Below, in pieces: positions 8,311 through 17,551 of a stretch of DNA of 64,000 nucleotides. Positions within the stretch are counted from its first letter, which is position 1. Each line of letters begins with the position of its first letter. The stretch comes from Phocaeicola vulgatus ATCC 8482 (GTDB taxonomy: Bacteria; Bacteroidota; Bacteroidia; Bacteroidales; Bacteroidaceae): positions 372,001-436,000 of the forward strand of contig NC_009614.1 in NCBI RefSeq assembly GCF_000012825.1. Reading direction: 5' to 3'. The translations under genes and the position numbers were made by a program. The notes below the pieces were generated by a model that worked only from the letters and a program-made list of their open reading frames with translations, did no database searches and was not told where the DNA came from.

Positions 8311-9648
8311 ATGGATATTAATCAAATCATGACCTCCCTGGAGGCAAAACACCCTGGTGAATCAGAGTACTTGCAGGCTGTAAAAGAAGTCCTGCTTTCT
8401 ATTGAGGATATATACAATCAACATCCGGAATTTGAGAAAGCGTCCTTGATTGAGAGATTGGTAGAGCCCGACCGTATCTTTACATTTAAGGTGCCTTGGG
8501 TAGATGATAAAGGAAAAGTACAGGTAAACTTAGGTTACCGCGTTCAATTCAATAATGCGATCGGCCCGTACAAAGGCGGTATCCGTTTTCATGCTTCTGT
8601 AAACCTCTCCATTTTAAAATTCTTAGGATTTGAGCAAACATTCAAAAATGCACTGACCACATTGCCTATGGGCGGTGGTAAAGGTGGTTCCGATTTCTCA
8701 CCACGTGGTAAGAGCGATGCTGAGATCATGCGTTTCTGCCAAGCATTCATGCTTGAATTGTGGCGCCACGTAGGTCCTGATATGGATGTTCCTGCCGGTG
8801 ACATCGGTGTAGGTGGCCGTGAAGTAGGATACATGTTCGGTATGTATAAAAAGTTAACCCGTGAATTTACAGGTACTTTCACTGGCAAAGGCTTGGAATT
8901 TGGAGGTTCGTTGATTCGTCCTGAAGCAACCGGTTTTGGTGGTCTTTACTTCGTAAACCAAATGCTGAAAGCAAAAGGAATTGATATTAAAGGCAAAACG
9001 GTAGCTGTTTCCGGTTTCGGTAATGTAGCTTGGGGGGCCGTGACTAAAGCAACTGAATTAGGTGCAAAAGTAGTCACAATCTCCGGACCCGACGGCTATA
9101 TCTATGATCCGGACGGTGTAAGTGGTGATAAAATTGATTACATGTTGGAATTACGTGCGTCAGGCAATGATATCGTAGCTCCATACGCAGAGAAATATCC
9201 TAACTCAACATTCGTTGCCGGACGTCGTCCGTGGGAAGTTAAAGTAGATATTGCGCTTCCGTGTGCGACTCAAAACGAATTAAATGGCGAAGATGCTTGT
9301 AATTTAATAAAAAATTCCGTTCTTTGCATTGGAGAAATTTCTAATATGGGTTGTACCCCGGAAGCAATTGATGCGTTTATTGAAAATAAACTAATGTATG
9401 CACCGGGTAAAGCCGTAAATGCCGGAGGTGTAGCTACTTCAGGTTTGGAAATGAGCCAAAATGCAATGCATATGAGTTGGAGTGCACAAGAAGTAGATGA
9501 TAAGTTACATCAAATTATGTATGGTATTCATGAACAATGTGTAAAATATGGTACTGAACCTGATGGATATATCAACTATGTGAAAGGAGCAAATATTGCA
9601 GGCTTTATGAAGGTAGCCCATGCCATGATGGCTCAAGGAATTGTTTAA
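8311..9648 (+). CDS. gdhA: glutamate dehydrogenase
   Basis: A complete 445-residue family I glutamate dehydrogenase linking ammonia assimilation or release to 2-oxoglutarate. Visible motifs are the substrate-site lysines (GPYKGGIRFH, PMGGGKGGSDF), the catalytic Asp region (VPAGDIGVGGREVG) and the Rossmann segment (VSGFGNVAWGAV). Length is typical. The ATG at 8311 sits just after a good promoter and begins the expected N-terminal helix. It is a close paralogue of the fragment at 1-858. Bacteroides are known to carry two such enzymes with different cofactor use and nitrogen regulation; which one this is cannot be settled by eye, so the letter in the symbol is provisional. Confidence 0.93.
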   Translation: MDINQIMTSLEAKHPGESEYLQAVKEVLLSIEDIYNQHPEFEKASLIERLVEPDRIFTFKVPWVDDKGKVQVNLGYRVQFNNAIGPYKGGIRFHASVNLSILKFLGFEQTFKNALTTLPMGGGKGGSDFSPRGKSDAEIMRFCQAFMLELWRHVGPDMDVPAGDIGVGGREVGYMFGMYKKLTREFTGTFTGKGLEFGGSLIRPEATGFGGLYFVNQMLKAKGIDIKGKTVAVSGFGNVAWGAVTKATELGAKVVTISGPDGYIYDPDGVSGDKIDYMLELRASGNDIVAPYAEKYPNSTFVAGRRPWEVKVDIALPCATQNELNGEDACNLIKNSVLCIGEISNMGCTPEAIDAFIENKLMYAPGKAVNAGGVATSGLEMSQNAMHMSWSAQEVDDKLHQIMYGIHEQCVKYGTEPDGYINYVKGANIAGFMKVAHAMMAQGIV

Positions 9649-9710
9649 AGGCATTCTATTAGCATAAAAATATCTCGTTTAGTTGTATTTGTATTTTGTA
9701 TTGTAGCTTG

Positions 9711-9746
9711 CGCTGCCCGCCTGTGAAGGTATGGCAGCGTTTTTTT
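9711..9746 (+). terminator. terminator after gdhA
   Basis: Stem CGCTGCC/GGCAGCG followed directly by seven T residues. Confidence 0.85.
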
Positions 9747-9768
9747 ATGGTATATCCAATCTTTTTTA

Positions 9769-9776
9769 TACATTTG
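9769..9776 (+). promoter_or_regulatory. -7 box TACATTTG for the IbrAB-like operon
   Basis: TAnnTTTG match 33 bp before the start at 9810 and just after the gdhA terminator. Confidence 0.55.
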
Positions 9777-9809
9777 TAGCTTCAAGTAAACGTATGTAAA
9801 AATTAAGTT

Positions 9810-10205
9810 ATGGAAATATTACAACTAGATGGCCTTGAACCTCAATTATTTAATTTAATTGGACCATTGGCTATGAATCCTAAAGTCCTAAGGGCTAATA
9901 ACAATTATCCCTTCAAAACGACCGAACGTTTTCAATGGTACATTGCCGTCGAAGATAATGACGTAACCGGTTTTGTCCCTGTAGAGCAGAAAAGTGGCGG
10001 TTATGTCATTAACAACTACTATGTCCATAACGATGATCAGGAAGTGCTGGTTGAATTGTTGGGAGCAGTAAAGCCTAAAAACAATTTATATGCAATTGTT
10101 CAAACCAAACACGAAGCTATTTTTTCCAACTGTGGTTTTCAAACCGAACACCGTTGGACTAATTATATTAAAATGATTTACAACACGAACAAAAATGAAC
10201 AATAA
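9810..10205 (+). CDS. small GNAT-like protein of an IbrA/IbrB-like cassette
   Basis: A 131-residue soluble protein. The pattern (RFQWYIAVEDNDVTGFVPVEQK, then VINNYYV, then AIFSNCGFQTEHRWTNYIKM) resembles a short acetyltransferase (GNAT) fold, but the acetyl-CoA P-loop is not obvious and activity is unproven. It overlaps the start of the next gene by 11 bp, implying translational coupling with the PAPS-reductase-family protein. It is the first gene of a three-gene cassette under its own promoter. Confidence 0.6.
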   Translation: MEILQLDGLEPQLFNLIGPLAMNPKVLRANNNYPFKTTERFQWYIAVEDNDVTGFVPVEQKSGGYVINNYYVHNDDQEVLVELLGAVKPKNNLYAIVQTKHEAIFSNCGFQTEHRWTNYIKMIYNTNKNEQ

Positions 10206-11496
10206 AAGAACTAAAGGGGAAAATGTTTATCAACTCGTTCAAAAGAGACTCAAATTCTTATTCAACGAATTTGATAATATCTATGTTTCTTTTTCTGGAG
10301 GAAAAGATAGCGGTGTCTTGCTCAACTTATGTATTCAATATATCAGAGAGCATAATCTGGACAGGAAAATCGGAGTATACCACATGGACTATGAAGCACA
10401 GTATCAAATGACTACAGAGTATGTGGAACAGACGTTCAGAGAAAATCAGGATATATTGGAAATCTACCATGTCTGTGTCCCTTTCAAAGTAGTGACTTGT
10501 GCTTCTATGTTTCAAACCTATTGGCGCCCTTGGGACGAAAGTATGCACGCCCACTGGGTAAGGCCTATGCCTAAAAACTGTTATAAGAAAGAAGATTTCC
10601 CATTCTACAATGAGGAAATGTGGGACTACACTTTCCAGACTTCATTTGCATCGTGGTACCATAAAAAGCATGATGCAGTACGCACTTGCTGCCTGGTCGG
10701 CATCCGAACTCAAGAGAGCCTGGACCGATGGAGAACTATTCACGGTAACAATCGCCTGAACAGCTATCACAACCTGATGTGGACCCGCAGACTAGGATAC
10801 GATTTATACAATGCCTACCCTATCTATGACTGGACTACCGAAGATATATGGACAGCATACGCCCGTTTCAAATGGCCATTCAACCAAATGTACGAACTTT
10901 ATTATAAAGCCGGAGTACCTTTGGACAGACAACGTGTAGCCAGTCCGTTCCTCAGTACAGCACAGGAAACCTTGAAATTATACAAAGCCATCGATCCCAA
11001 TACTTGGGGGAGAATGCTAGGCCGAGTAAACGGAGTAAACTTTACCGGAATCTATGGTGGAACCCGTGCCATGGGATGGCAAAACATCAAATTACCAGAA
11101 GGCTACACATGGAAAGAGTATATGTATTTCCTGTTAGATACGTTACCCGAAGAAACCAAACAGTCTTACTTGGAAAAACTAAGAGTAAGCCGGGAGTTCT
11201 GGAAATACAAGGGAGGATGCCTGGATTTATCAACCATACGTAAATTAACTGATTTGGGCATAAAATTCTACGTACAAAAGAAAACAAACTACAAGACAGA
11301 CAAACTTCCTGTCCAAATGGATTATCTAGACGATATAGACATCGCAGAGTTTAAAGAAATCCCCACTTATAAACGTATGTGTATTTGCATTCTGAAAAAT
11401 GACCATGTATGTAAATATATGGGATTTGCCCTAACTAAAAAAGAAAAGTTAAGAAGAGACAGAGTGATGCAGAAATATAAAAACATTATCAAATGA
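10195..11496 (+). CDS. PAPS reductase-family protein, IbrA-like (DUF3440)
   Basis: A 433-residue member of the adenine-nucleotide alpha-hydrolase/PAPS reductase superfamily. The PP-loop SGGKDS is at residues 34-39. The long C-terminal region is typical of the DUF3440/IbrA branch and not of assimilatory sulfate reductases. In Escherichia coli IbrA works with the ParB-like IbrB as a regulator of eib genes; the biochemical activity is not established. The next gene here overlaps by 4 bp and is IbrB-like, so the classic pair is retained. It might act in nucleotide or sulfur chemistry on DNA or protein, which is inference only. Confidence 0.85.
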   Translation: MNNKRTKGENVYQLVQKRLKFLFNEFDNIYVSFSGGKDSGVLLNLCIQYIREHNLDRKIGVYHMDYEAQYQMTTEYVEQTFRENQDILEIYHVCVPFKVVTCASMFQTYWRPWDESMHAHWVRPMPKNCYKKEDFPFYNEEMWDYTFQTSFASWYHKKHDAVRTCCLVGIRTQESLDRWRTIHGNNRLNSYHNLMWTRRLGYDLYNAYPIYDWTTEDIWTAYARFKWPFNQMYELYYKAGVPLDRQRVASPFLSTAQETLKLYKAIDPNTWGRMLGRVNGVNFTGIYGGTRAMGWQNIKLPEGYTWKEYMYFLLDTLPEETKQSYLEKLRVSREFWKYKGGCLDLSTIRKLTDLGIKFYVQKKTNYKTDKLPVQMDYLDDIDIAEFKEIPTYKRMCICILKNDHVCKYMGFALTKKEKLRRDRVMQKYKNIIK

Positions 11497-12005
11497 AAGA
11501 AGAATTCGAAAGTCCTGTGTATCACGTGCACAGAGTACCGGTGGAAAAGGTACGTGCCAACAGTTATAATCCAAACCACGTAGCCGCTCCTGAAATGAAA
11601 TTGCTGGAATTAAGCATTTGGGAAGATGGCTATACTATGCCTTGTGTATGTTATTATATTCCCGATGAAGATATATATGAACTGGTAGACGGATATCATC
11701 GTTATTGTGTGCTTAAAACTTCAAAACGTGTGTTTGAACGAGAAAAAGGTTTACTTCCCGTGGTCGTTATAGAAAAAGACCTTTCAAACAGAATGGCAAG
11801 CACTATCCGCCACAACCGCGCCCGCGGCACTCACAGCATTGAACTGATGGTAGATATCGTGGCAGAACTGACCAAAGCCGGAATGAGTGACGAATGGATA
11901 AAAAAGAATATTGGCATGGATGCCGACGAACTTTTACGACTCAAACAGATATCCGGCCTAATGGAACTCTTTGCTGACAGGGAATTCACAATACCTGAAC
12001 CATAA
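11493..12005 (+). CDS. ParB-like nuclease-fold protein, IbrB-like
   Basis: A 170-residue ParB/sulfiredoxin-fold protein. The hallmark motif DGYHRY (ParB-type GxHR region) and a second conserved stretch RHNRARGTH are present. It then has a short helical tail (LVDIVAELTKAG...) and lacks a full ParB DNA-binding/dimer region. The ATG overlaps the stop of the IbrA-like gene (ATGA), so the two are coupled. It is probably the partner of the IbrA-like protein. No plasmid or partition context is seen. Confidence 0.85.
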   Translation: MKEEFESPVYHVHRVPVEKVRANSYNPNHVAAPEMKLLELSIWEDGYTMPCVCYYIPDEDIYELVDGYHRYCVLKTSKRVFEREKGLLPVVVIEKDLSNRMASTIRHNRARGTHSIELMVDIVAELTKAGMSDEWIKKNIGMDADELLRLKQISGLMELFADREFTIPEP

Positions 12006-12032
12006 AGCAATTTTCATTAATACATTATTCAG

Positions 12033-13856
12033 TTGAAATATAACTCATTAATAATAGGATTGTCGGTCCTGGCTTTGCAAAGCTGCACCGACAATCTTGT
12101 TTATACAGGGACCGATATCGAGGTAGTACTCACAGGCAATACATACCAAGCAGCTTTCACAGAAAGCTCCCCTGTTTCCACTTTTAACTCTGGCAATCAA
12201 ATCCTGCTGAATGCTTCCGGCAGTCTTCAAATAGACAACAGAATTCTGACTTATATGGACAACCAATGGAAAGCAGAAAATGAATTTAGCTGGAGTGACC
12301 TAACAGGAAAAACAAATGTTACGGCAGTATATCCTGTCTATCCCGATTTGGACTATGTCCAAGAAAATCTTTATAAAAACAATTCGTTGGAAGACATACT
12401 GTATGTCAAGGATGAATTTCCGGCCGGAAATTCCATCCATTTACAGTTCAAACATTTATTTTCTCTTCTGACACTGCATTTGGAGGGAAATTTACAAACC
12501 TATTTTCAGAAAATAGAGGTAACATGTCCTGCTGTTTCCTCTATTATCCCAAAATCCGCTGAAATAGTTCTAGCGGATAACGGAACACATACGACTACTA
12601 TTGCCCAAGTTTCTCCTTCCGGAAATTATTCGTTTATAGTCCCTCCTGTCGGAAACATGGTCATCGCCATAAATATGGTAACAAATGGAAAGAAATATAC
12701 AACACAACTAGAAACAAAGTCTTTTACCGGTAACAAAGAATATACTTATCACTTAAAAATATCTGAAAAAACTCCGGGAATTATGACTGCCGAAGATTGG
12801 ATTGCATTCAGTCAACTTATCAATAGCAATACATTTACCCAATACAAAGGAAAAACATTGGACGATTTCGGAGAAACGATGAATGGAATAACCACTTATT
12901 ATCTATTGAATGACATTGATTTTAAAGATGTGGATTGTACTGAGTTAAAACAAATAGGATACGCCCAAACAAACTATTACTTTTCCCAAACCTTTGACGG
13001 ACAAAATCACACCCTTTACAATATACCTATCAATTCCAGCAATGGCACCACAGGTGTATTCGGAGCCGTCAATATCACCGGCATAGTTAAAAATCTCCAT
13101 ATAGAATCCAGCAAAGTATCTATCACATCAAAAAGCAAGAGCACAGCAGAAGGTACAAGTATTTTAGTCGGACGCAATAAAGGCAAAATACTAAATTGTT
13201 GCGTTAAGGAGTGCCAAATTGCAGCCAATCCAACCAAAACGAACCAATCAGCCAATACAGGAGGCATAGCAGGAACTTCAACAGGGGAAATCACCAATTG
13301 CTATGTTACCAACACCCAAATCATTTATGACGCAAATTCAAAAATAAAAGCAGGACCAGCCGGTGGAATAGCAGGTTCCAGCCAGGCCCAAGGTTTGATA
13401 GCAAACTGCTATTCTGCCAACAACATAATAAAGAACAGAGAGAGTTACAATGGTGGAATATGCGGAAAAGCTTCGGATGGAGCGCACATTGAAAATTGTT
13501 ATGTCTATAACATAGATCTAATTACGACCAAAGGATTATTCGCAGGTATAGCTGCCAACTCTTTCTTTATCCACAACTACTATGATAATGCAAAAATAAC
13601 CTTTATCGGAAAAAATGACGATGGTAATCAGTTGTCTAAAAATGCCCAATACACAGGTACTTTTATGAATAAGGAAGACATTTCCATCTACCGGCTTCTC
13701 AACCAATGGATAGATGAAACAGCTCCTACCCTTTATCCCGGTTACCCCTTTACCCGATGGACTGATGGAGGAGAAAATCTTCCTGCCGTTTTCAGGGATT
13801 CTGTACAAATTAAAAGCCGCTTTCTCATTTCACTGAAAAAACGGCTTTTTATATAA
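12033..13856 (+). CDS. fimbrillin-like/GLUG-repeat lipoprotein
   Basis: A 607-residue lipoprotein that begins at TTG (12033). That start gives a proper signal peptide with lipobox LALQSC (Cys18); no ATG fits. Residues about 20-250 resemble the N-terminal half of Bacteroidales fimbrillin/Mfa-like proteins (WSDLTGKTNVTAVYP). Residues about 250-540 carry GLUG-type repeats (GGIAGTSTGEITNCYV, GGIAGSSQAQGLIANCY, GGICGKASDGAHIENCY), which form beta-solenoids in adhesins. The last ~15 codons run through a terminator hairpin. It is a likely surface adhesin or fimbrial accessory; the link to the IbrAB-like cassette 27 bp upstream is unclear. Confidence 0.75.
   Translation: MKYNSLIIGLSVLALQSCTDNLVYTGTDIEVVLTGNTYQAAFTESSPVSTFNSGNQILLNASGSLQIDNRILTYMDNQWKAENEFSWSDLTGKTNVTAVYPVYPDLDYVQENLYKNNSLEDILYVKDEFPAGNSIHLQFKHLFSLLTLHLEGNLQTYFQKIEVTCPAVSSIIPKSAEIVLADNGTHTTTIAQVSPSGNYSFIVPPVGNMVIAINMVTNGKKYTTQLETKSFTGNKEYTYHLKISEKTPGIMTAEDWIAFSQLINSNTFTQYKGKTLDDFGETMNGITTYYLLNDIDFKDVDCTELKQIGYAQTNYYFSQTFDGQNHTLYNIPINSSNGTTGVFGAVNITGIVKNLHIESSKVSITSKSKSTAEGTSILVGRNKGKILNCCVKECQIAANPTKTNQSANTGGIAGTSTGEITNCYVTNTQIIYDANSKIKAGPAGGIAGSSQAQGLIANCYSANNIIKNRESYNGGICGKASDGAHIENCYVYNIDLITTKGLFAGIAANSFFIHNYYDNAKITFIGKNDDGNQLSKNAQYTGTFMNKEDISIYRLLNQWIDETAPTLYPGYPFTRWTDGGENLPAVFRDSVQIKSRFLISLKKRLFI
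13812..13850 (+). terminator. terminator overlapping the 3' end of the GLUG gene
   Basis: AAAAGCCG...CGGCTTTTT stem with an A-rich loop. It lies inside the reading frame, just before the stop at 13854, and also faces the convergent mdh gene. Confidence 0.8.
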
Positions 13857-13874
13857 AATTATAGCTTGTTCTTA

Positions 13875-14816
13875 TTAAAGAGCACCTACTTCATGCAAAG
13901 CAGCGTTAGTCTTGCGAACAGCAGCAGCACTTGCAGCAAATTTAGCTTTTTCTTCTTCGTTCAAAGGCAATTCAACGATCTTTTCAATACCGTTCTTACC
14001 CAAGATTACAGGCACACCACAGCAAATATCTGATTCACCGTATTCACCTTCCAAATAAACTGAACAAGGAACCATCTTACCCTGGTTGTGGATGATAGAT
14101 TCAACAACAAATGCACCAGCTGCACCCGGAGCATACCATGCAGAAGTACCCAGCAACTTAGTCAGAGTAGCACCGCCTACCATAGTAGCAGCAGCAACTT
14201 CCTGCAATTTTTCTTCAGACAAGAAGTTAGAAACAGGCATACCTTTGTAAGTAGCAAAACGAGTCAAAGGAATCATAGTAGTATCACCGTGACCACCGAT
14301 AACCATACCTTCCACTTCATTAGCGTTGCAACCCAAGGCTTGAGACAAGAAATATTTGAAACGTGAGCTATCCAAAGCACCACCCATACCGATGATTCTA
14401 TTCTTAGGCAAGCCCAAAGCTTTCAATGACAAATAAGTCATAGTATCCATCGGGTTAGAGATAACTACGATGATAGCATTAGGAGAGTACTTTAAGATAT
14501 TCTGAGCAACTGACTTAACGATGCCTGCATTAACACCGATCAGTTCTTCACGGGTCATACCCGGCTTACGGGGAATACCTGAAGTGATAACCACAACGTC
14601 AGAGTTAGCTGTTTTTTCATAATCGTTAGTGCAACCTACAATGTTTGTGTCGAAGCCCAACAACTGAGCTGTCTGCATCATATCCATTGCCTTACCTTCT
14701 GATACGCCTTCTTTAACGTCCAGCATTACTACTTCGTCTGCTACTTCGTTAAAAGCAAGAACATTTGCACATGTAGCACCTACGTTACCTGCGCCTACTA
14801 CGGTTACTTTTGACAT
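13875..14816 (-). CDS. mdh: malate dehydrogenase
   Basis: A 313-residue LDH-like (MalDH3-type) NAD-dependent malate dehydrogenase, converting malate and oxaloacetate in the cytosol. Visible are the Rossmann start VVGAGNVGATCANVLA, the substrate arginine loop (GIPRKPGMTREELIG), SNPMDTMTYLS and the active-site histidine motif GGHGDTTMIPL. In Bacteroides the enzyme serves the reductive branch to fumarate and succinate. It is monocistronic, with a TAACTTTG promoter at 14871-14878, and converges with the GLUG gene. Confidence 0.96.
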   Translation of the reverse strand: MSKVTVVGAGNVGATCANVLAFNEVADEVVMLDVKEGVSEGKAMDMMQTAQLLGFDTNIVGCTNDYEKTANSDVVVITSGIPRKPGMTREELIGVNAGIVKSVAQNILKYSPNAIIVVISNPMDTMTYLSLKALGLPKNRIIGMGGALDSSRFKYFLSQALGCNANEVEGMVIGGHGDTTMIPLTRFATYKGMPVSNFLSEEKLQEVAAATMVGGATLTKLLGTSAWYAPGAAGAFVVESIIHNQGKMVPCSVYLEGEYGESDICCGVPVILGKNGIEKIVELPLNEEEKAKFAASAAAVRKTNAALHEVGAL

Positions 14817-14870
14817 AATCTCTATATTTTGTTTAAAGTTGATAATAAAATCGCCTTCTTAAAAGCACCG

Positions 14871-14878
14871 CAAAGTTA
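14871..14878 (-). promoter_or_regulatory. -7 box TAACTTTG for mdh
   Basis: Minus-strand TAnnTTTG match, 55 bp before the mdh start. Confidence 0.55.
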
Positions 14879-14943
14879 CAATGATATTCCGAATTAAAGA
14901 AAAATTTCCATAATATTTTTCGAGCAGTCTACATAAATTATTG

Positions 14944-14951
14944 TACTTTTG
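14944..14951 (+). promoter_or_regulatory. -7 box TACTTTTG for the 14973 gene
   Basis: TAnnTTTG match 21 bp before the ATG at 14973. It overlaps a spurious upstream TTG start, which supports the ATG as the true start. Confidence 0.55.
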
Positions 14952-14972
14952 TCCAAAATTCAATGTAACACT

Positions 14973-15845
14973 ATGGATAAGAGCAAAAAACTGATTATTG
15001 TCATTATTCTGCTGGTTGTGATTATCGGCGGAGTTTCTTTTTATGCTTTTCATCAAGCAAAAGAGAATAAGGAAATGAGCGAACTCTTCGCTGTGGAAAA
15101 ACTGGAAATGGAAAACGAATATACCACTTTCGCCACCCAATATGATGAACTTCAGATACAGATAAACAATGATTCCTTGCGCGAAAAGCTGGAGAGTGAG
15201 AAGCTGAAAACACAGCGGCTGCTAGAAGAATTACGACAAGTAAAGACCAGTAACGCAGCTGAGATCATGCGTTTGAAGAAAGAACTGAAAACAGTACGTG
15301 CCGTACTACGCACCTATGTTATCCAAATAGATTCACTGAACAAACTCAACCAAGCACTAGCTGAAGAAAACCAAGAAGTAAAACAAAAATATACGCAGGC
15401 AACCCGTCAAATCAATAATTTATCGCAAGAGAAAAAAAATCTGAATGAAAAGGTCACCTTGGCAGCCCAATTGGATGCCACAGGAATTAGCGTAGAGCCT
15501 AGAAATAAACGTGGTAAAACAGCCAAGAAAGTAAAAGATGTGAAAAAGATAGCCATCTCGTTCACCATTGTCAAGAATATTACCGCCAAAACAGGTGAAC
15601 GTACTTTATATATACGTATTGCCAAACCAGACAATGACATACTAACCAAAAACGCTTCAAACACATTCCCATACGAAAACCGTAATTTGGTTTATTCCAT
15701 CAAGAAATACATAGAATACACCGGAGAAGAACAAAATGTAACCGTATATTGGGACGTAGAGGAATATTTGCCTGCCGGAACTTATCATGTTTATATTTTC
15801 GCTGATGGAACCATGATAGGACAACAAGCTTTCAGCATGAAATAA
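14973..15845 (+). CDS. single-pass membrane coiled-coil protein of unknown function
   Basis: A 290-residue protein. A short Lys-rich N-terminus precedes one membrane segment (residues about 7-26, LIIVIILLVVIIGGVSFYAF). A long heptad-rich coiled coil runs to about residue 165, and a beta-rich C-terminal domain follows (ISFTIVKNITAKTGERTLYIRI, GEEQNVTVYWDVEEYLPAG). The ATG at 14973 is preferred over an upstream TTG that overlaps the promoter. It is probably anchored in the inner membrane with its C-terminal domain in the periplasm. It is divergent from mdh and ends in a clear terminator. I do not recognise a named family. Confidence 0.75.
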   Translation: MDKSKKLIIVIILLVVIIGGVSFYAFHQAKENKEMSELFAVEKLEMENEYTTFATQYDELQIQINNDSLREKLESEKLKTQRLLEELRQVKTSNAAEIMRLKKELKTVRAVLRTYVIQIDSLNKLNQALAEENQEVKQKYTQATRQINNLSQEKKNLNEKVTLAAQLDATGISVEPRNKRGKTAKKVKDVKKIAISFTIVKNITAKTGERTLYIRIAKPDNDILTKNASNTFPYENRNLVYSIKKYIEYTGEEQNVTVYWDVEEYLPAGTYHVYIFADGTMIGQQAFSMK

Positions 15846-15877
15846 CAAGGAACATTCTCTCCTTCAATATATTTAAT

Positions 15878-15917
15878 AAAAAAACAGCCGGTTGGAAACA
15901 AACCGGCTGTTTTTTTC
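15878..15917 (+). terminator. terminator after the coiled-coil gene
   Basis: AAACAGCCGGTT/AACCGGCTGTTT stem with a 6-7 nt loop, then a T-run. Confidence 0.9.
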
Positions 15918-16010
15918 TCCACCAAGCAAAAGCAGTAAATATACAGATTGCAGAATTATAAAAATATTTTAAAATAACATCCAGAATATGGCTTTCTTGA
16001 AGATTTGTCT

Positions 16011-16018
16011 TATTTTTG
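16011..16018 (+). promoter_or_regulatory. -7 box TATTTTTG for the efflux operon
   Basis: TAnnTTTG match 42 bp before the TolC-family start at 16061. Confidence 0.45.
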
Positions 16019-16060
16019 TTGCATAAACAACTTAAAAAACAACAAAACAAGAACACTATA

Positions 16061-17525
16061 ATGAAAAAGATTGCAGCTTTTATCCTATTTATCGGTGTTT
16101 TAGATAGTATTTCAGCCCAAAGCACACTCACCTTAGATAGTTGTCGTGCTTTAGCATTATCCAACAATAAAGAGTTGCGCATTTCAGCTGAAAAGATAAC
16201 AGCTGCACATTATGAAAAGAAAGCGGCTTTTACCAATTATCTTCCTAAGATTGCGGCTATAGGAACCTATATGCGCACTCAGAAAGAAATCTCTTTATTA
16301 AGTGACGAACAAAAGGGAGCTATCAGTCAGATAGGGACTACCGCCCAAGGCTCCATACAGGAAACTTTCCAACAACTGGCAGCTTCCAATCCCGAACTCG
16401 CACAAATACTGCAACCACTTGCTCCCCTCATCCCAGGTATTGGAAATGCACTGAACAAGGTAGGACAAGGTTTGGTAGATGCGCTGCGCACCGACACACG
16501 CAATATGTATGCAGGAGCTGTGACCCTTACCCAACCCATCTTCATGGGAGGAAAAATCGTTGCCTACAATAAAATCACCAAATACGCTGAACAACTGGCC
16601 GAATCACAGCACGCCACCGGTATGCAGGATATCATTTTGAGTACAGACCAAGCTTACTGGCAAGTCATCTCACTGATAAACAAGAAAAAACTAGCCCAAA
16701 GCTATCTGCAACTGGTCAGCCAACTGGACAGTGATGTAGATAAAATGATAACCGAAGGTGTCGCCACCAAAGCCGACGGACTAAGTGTAAAAGTAAAAGT
16801 GAATGAAGCCGAAATGAAGCTCACACAAATAGACAACGGATTAAGCCTATCTAAAATGGTACTATGCCAATTATGCGGTCTGCCTTTAAATGATGAAATA
16901 CGTTTAGCAGATGAAGACGTAGAAAGCTTAAACTCTCCTTGAATATCATGTAGGTGATAATGTAGCCACCGCTTTGGCAAATCGCGAAGAATTACGAAGT
17001 TTGGATCTAGCTAATAAAATTTATGACCAAAAAGTCAATATCACCCGCGCGGGATTTCTTCCTACAGTGGCTCTGACCGCCAACTACATGGTAACCAATC
17101 CCTCATTGGTAAACGGCTTTGAACGCAAATTCCGCGGCATGTGGGCTGTTGGCGCTATGGTACAAATTCCAATATGGAACTGGGGCGAAGGAATGTATAA
17201 GGTAAAAGCTGCCAAAGCGGAAGCAAACATTGCCCGCTACCAACTGGCAGATGCAAAAGAAAAGGTAGAATTGCAGGTAAGCCAAGCCAGCTATAAAGTA
17301 AATGAAGCAGCCAAACGCCTGAGTATGGCTGAAAAAAATCTGGAAAAAGCAGACGAGAATCTGCGCTATGCCAAACTGGGATTCATGGAAGGAGTCATTC
17401 CTACCAGTAACGTATTGGAAGCGCAAACCGCTTGGTTATCTGCCCAGTCGGACAAAATAGACGCTCAGATTGATGTAAAACTGACTGAAGTCTATTTGCG
17501 CAAATCAATGGGAGTGCTTAAATAA
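16061..17525 (+). pseudogene. TolC-family outer membrane efflux protein, frameshifted
   Basis: Two frames together make one TolC-type protein of about 487 residues. The first (16061-16942) has a signal peptide (...DSISAQ) and the first outer membrane efflux protein repeat. The second holds the second repeat (VALTANYMVTNP ... LRKSMGVLK). The first frame stops at TGA 16940-16942. Reading +1 from there (GAA TAT CAT GTA GGT) continues the family sequence without a gap, so one extra base near 16934-16940 explains the break. The start at 16061 (MKKIAAF) is chosen for its signal peptide. The downstream HlyD and permease genes are intact, so this may be a recent mutation or a sequence error; a CCT-TGA +1 slip site is a weaker alternative. 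Confidence 0.85.
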
Positions 17526-17551
17526 AAATTAAAGATTAAAAACGAAAAGAT

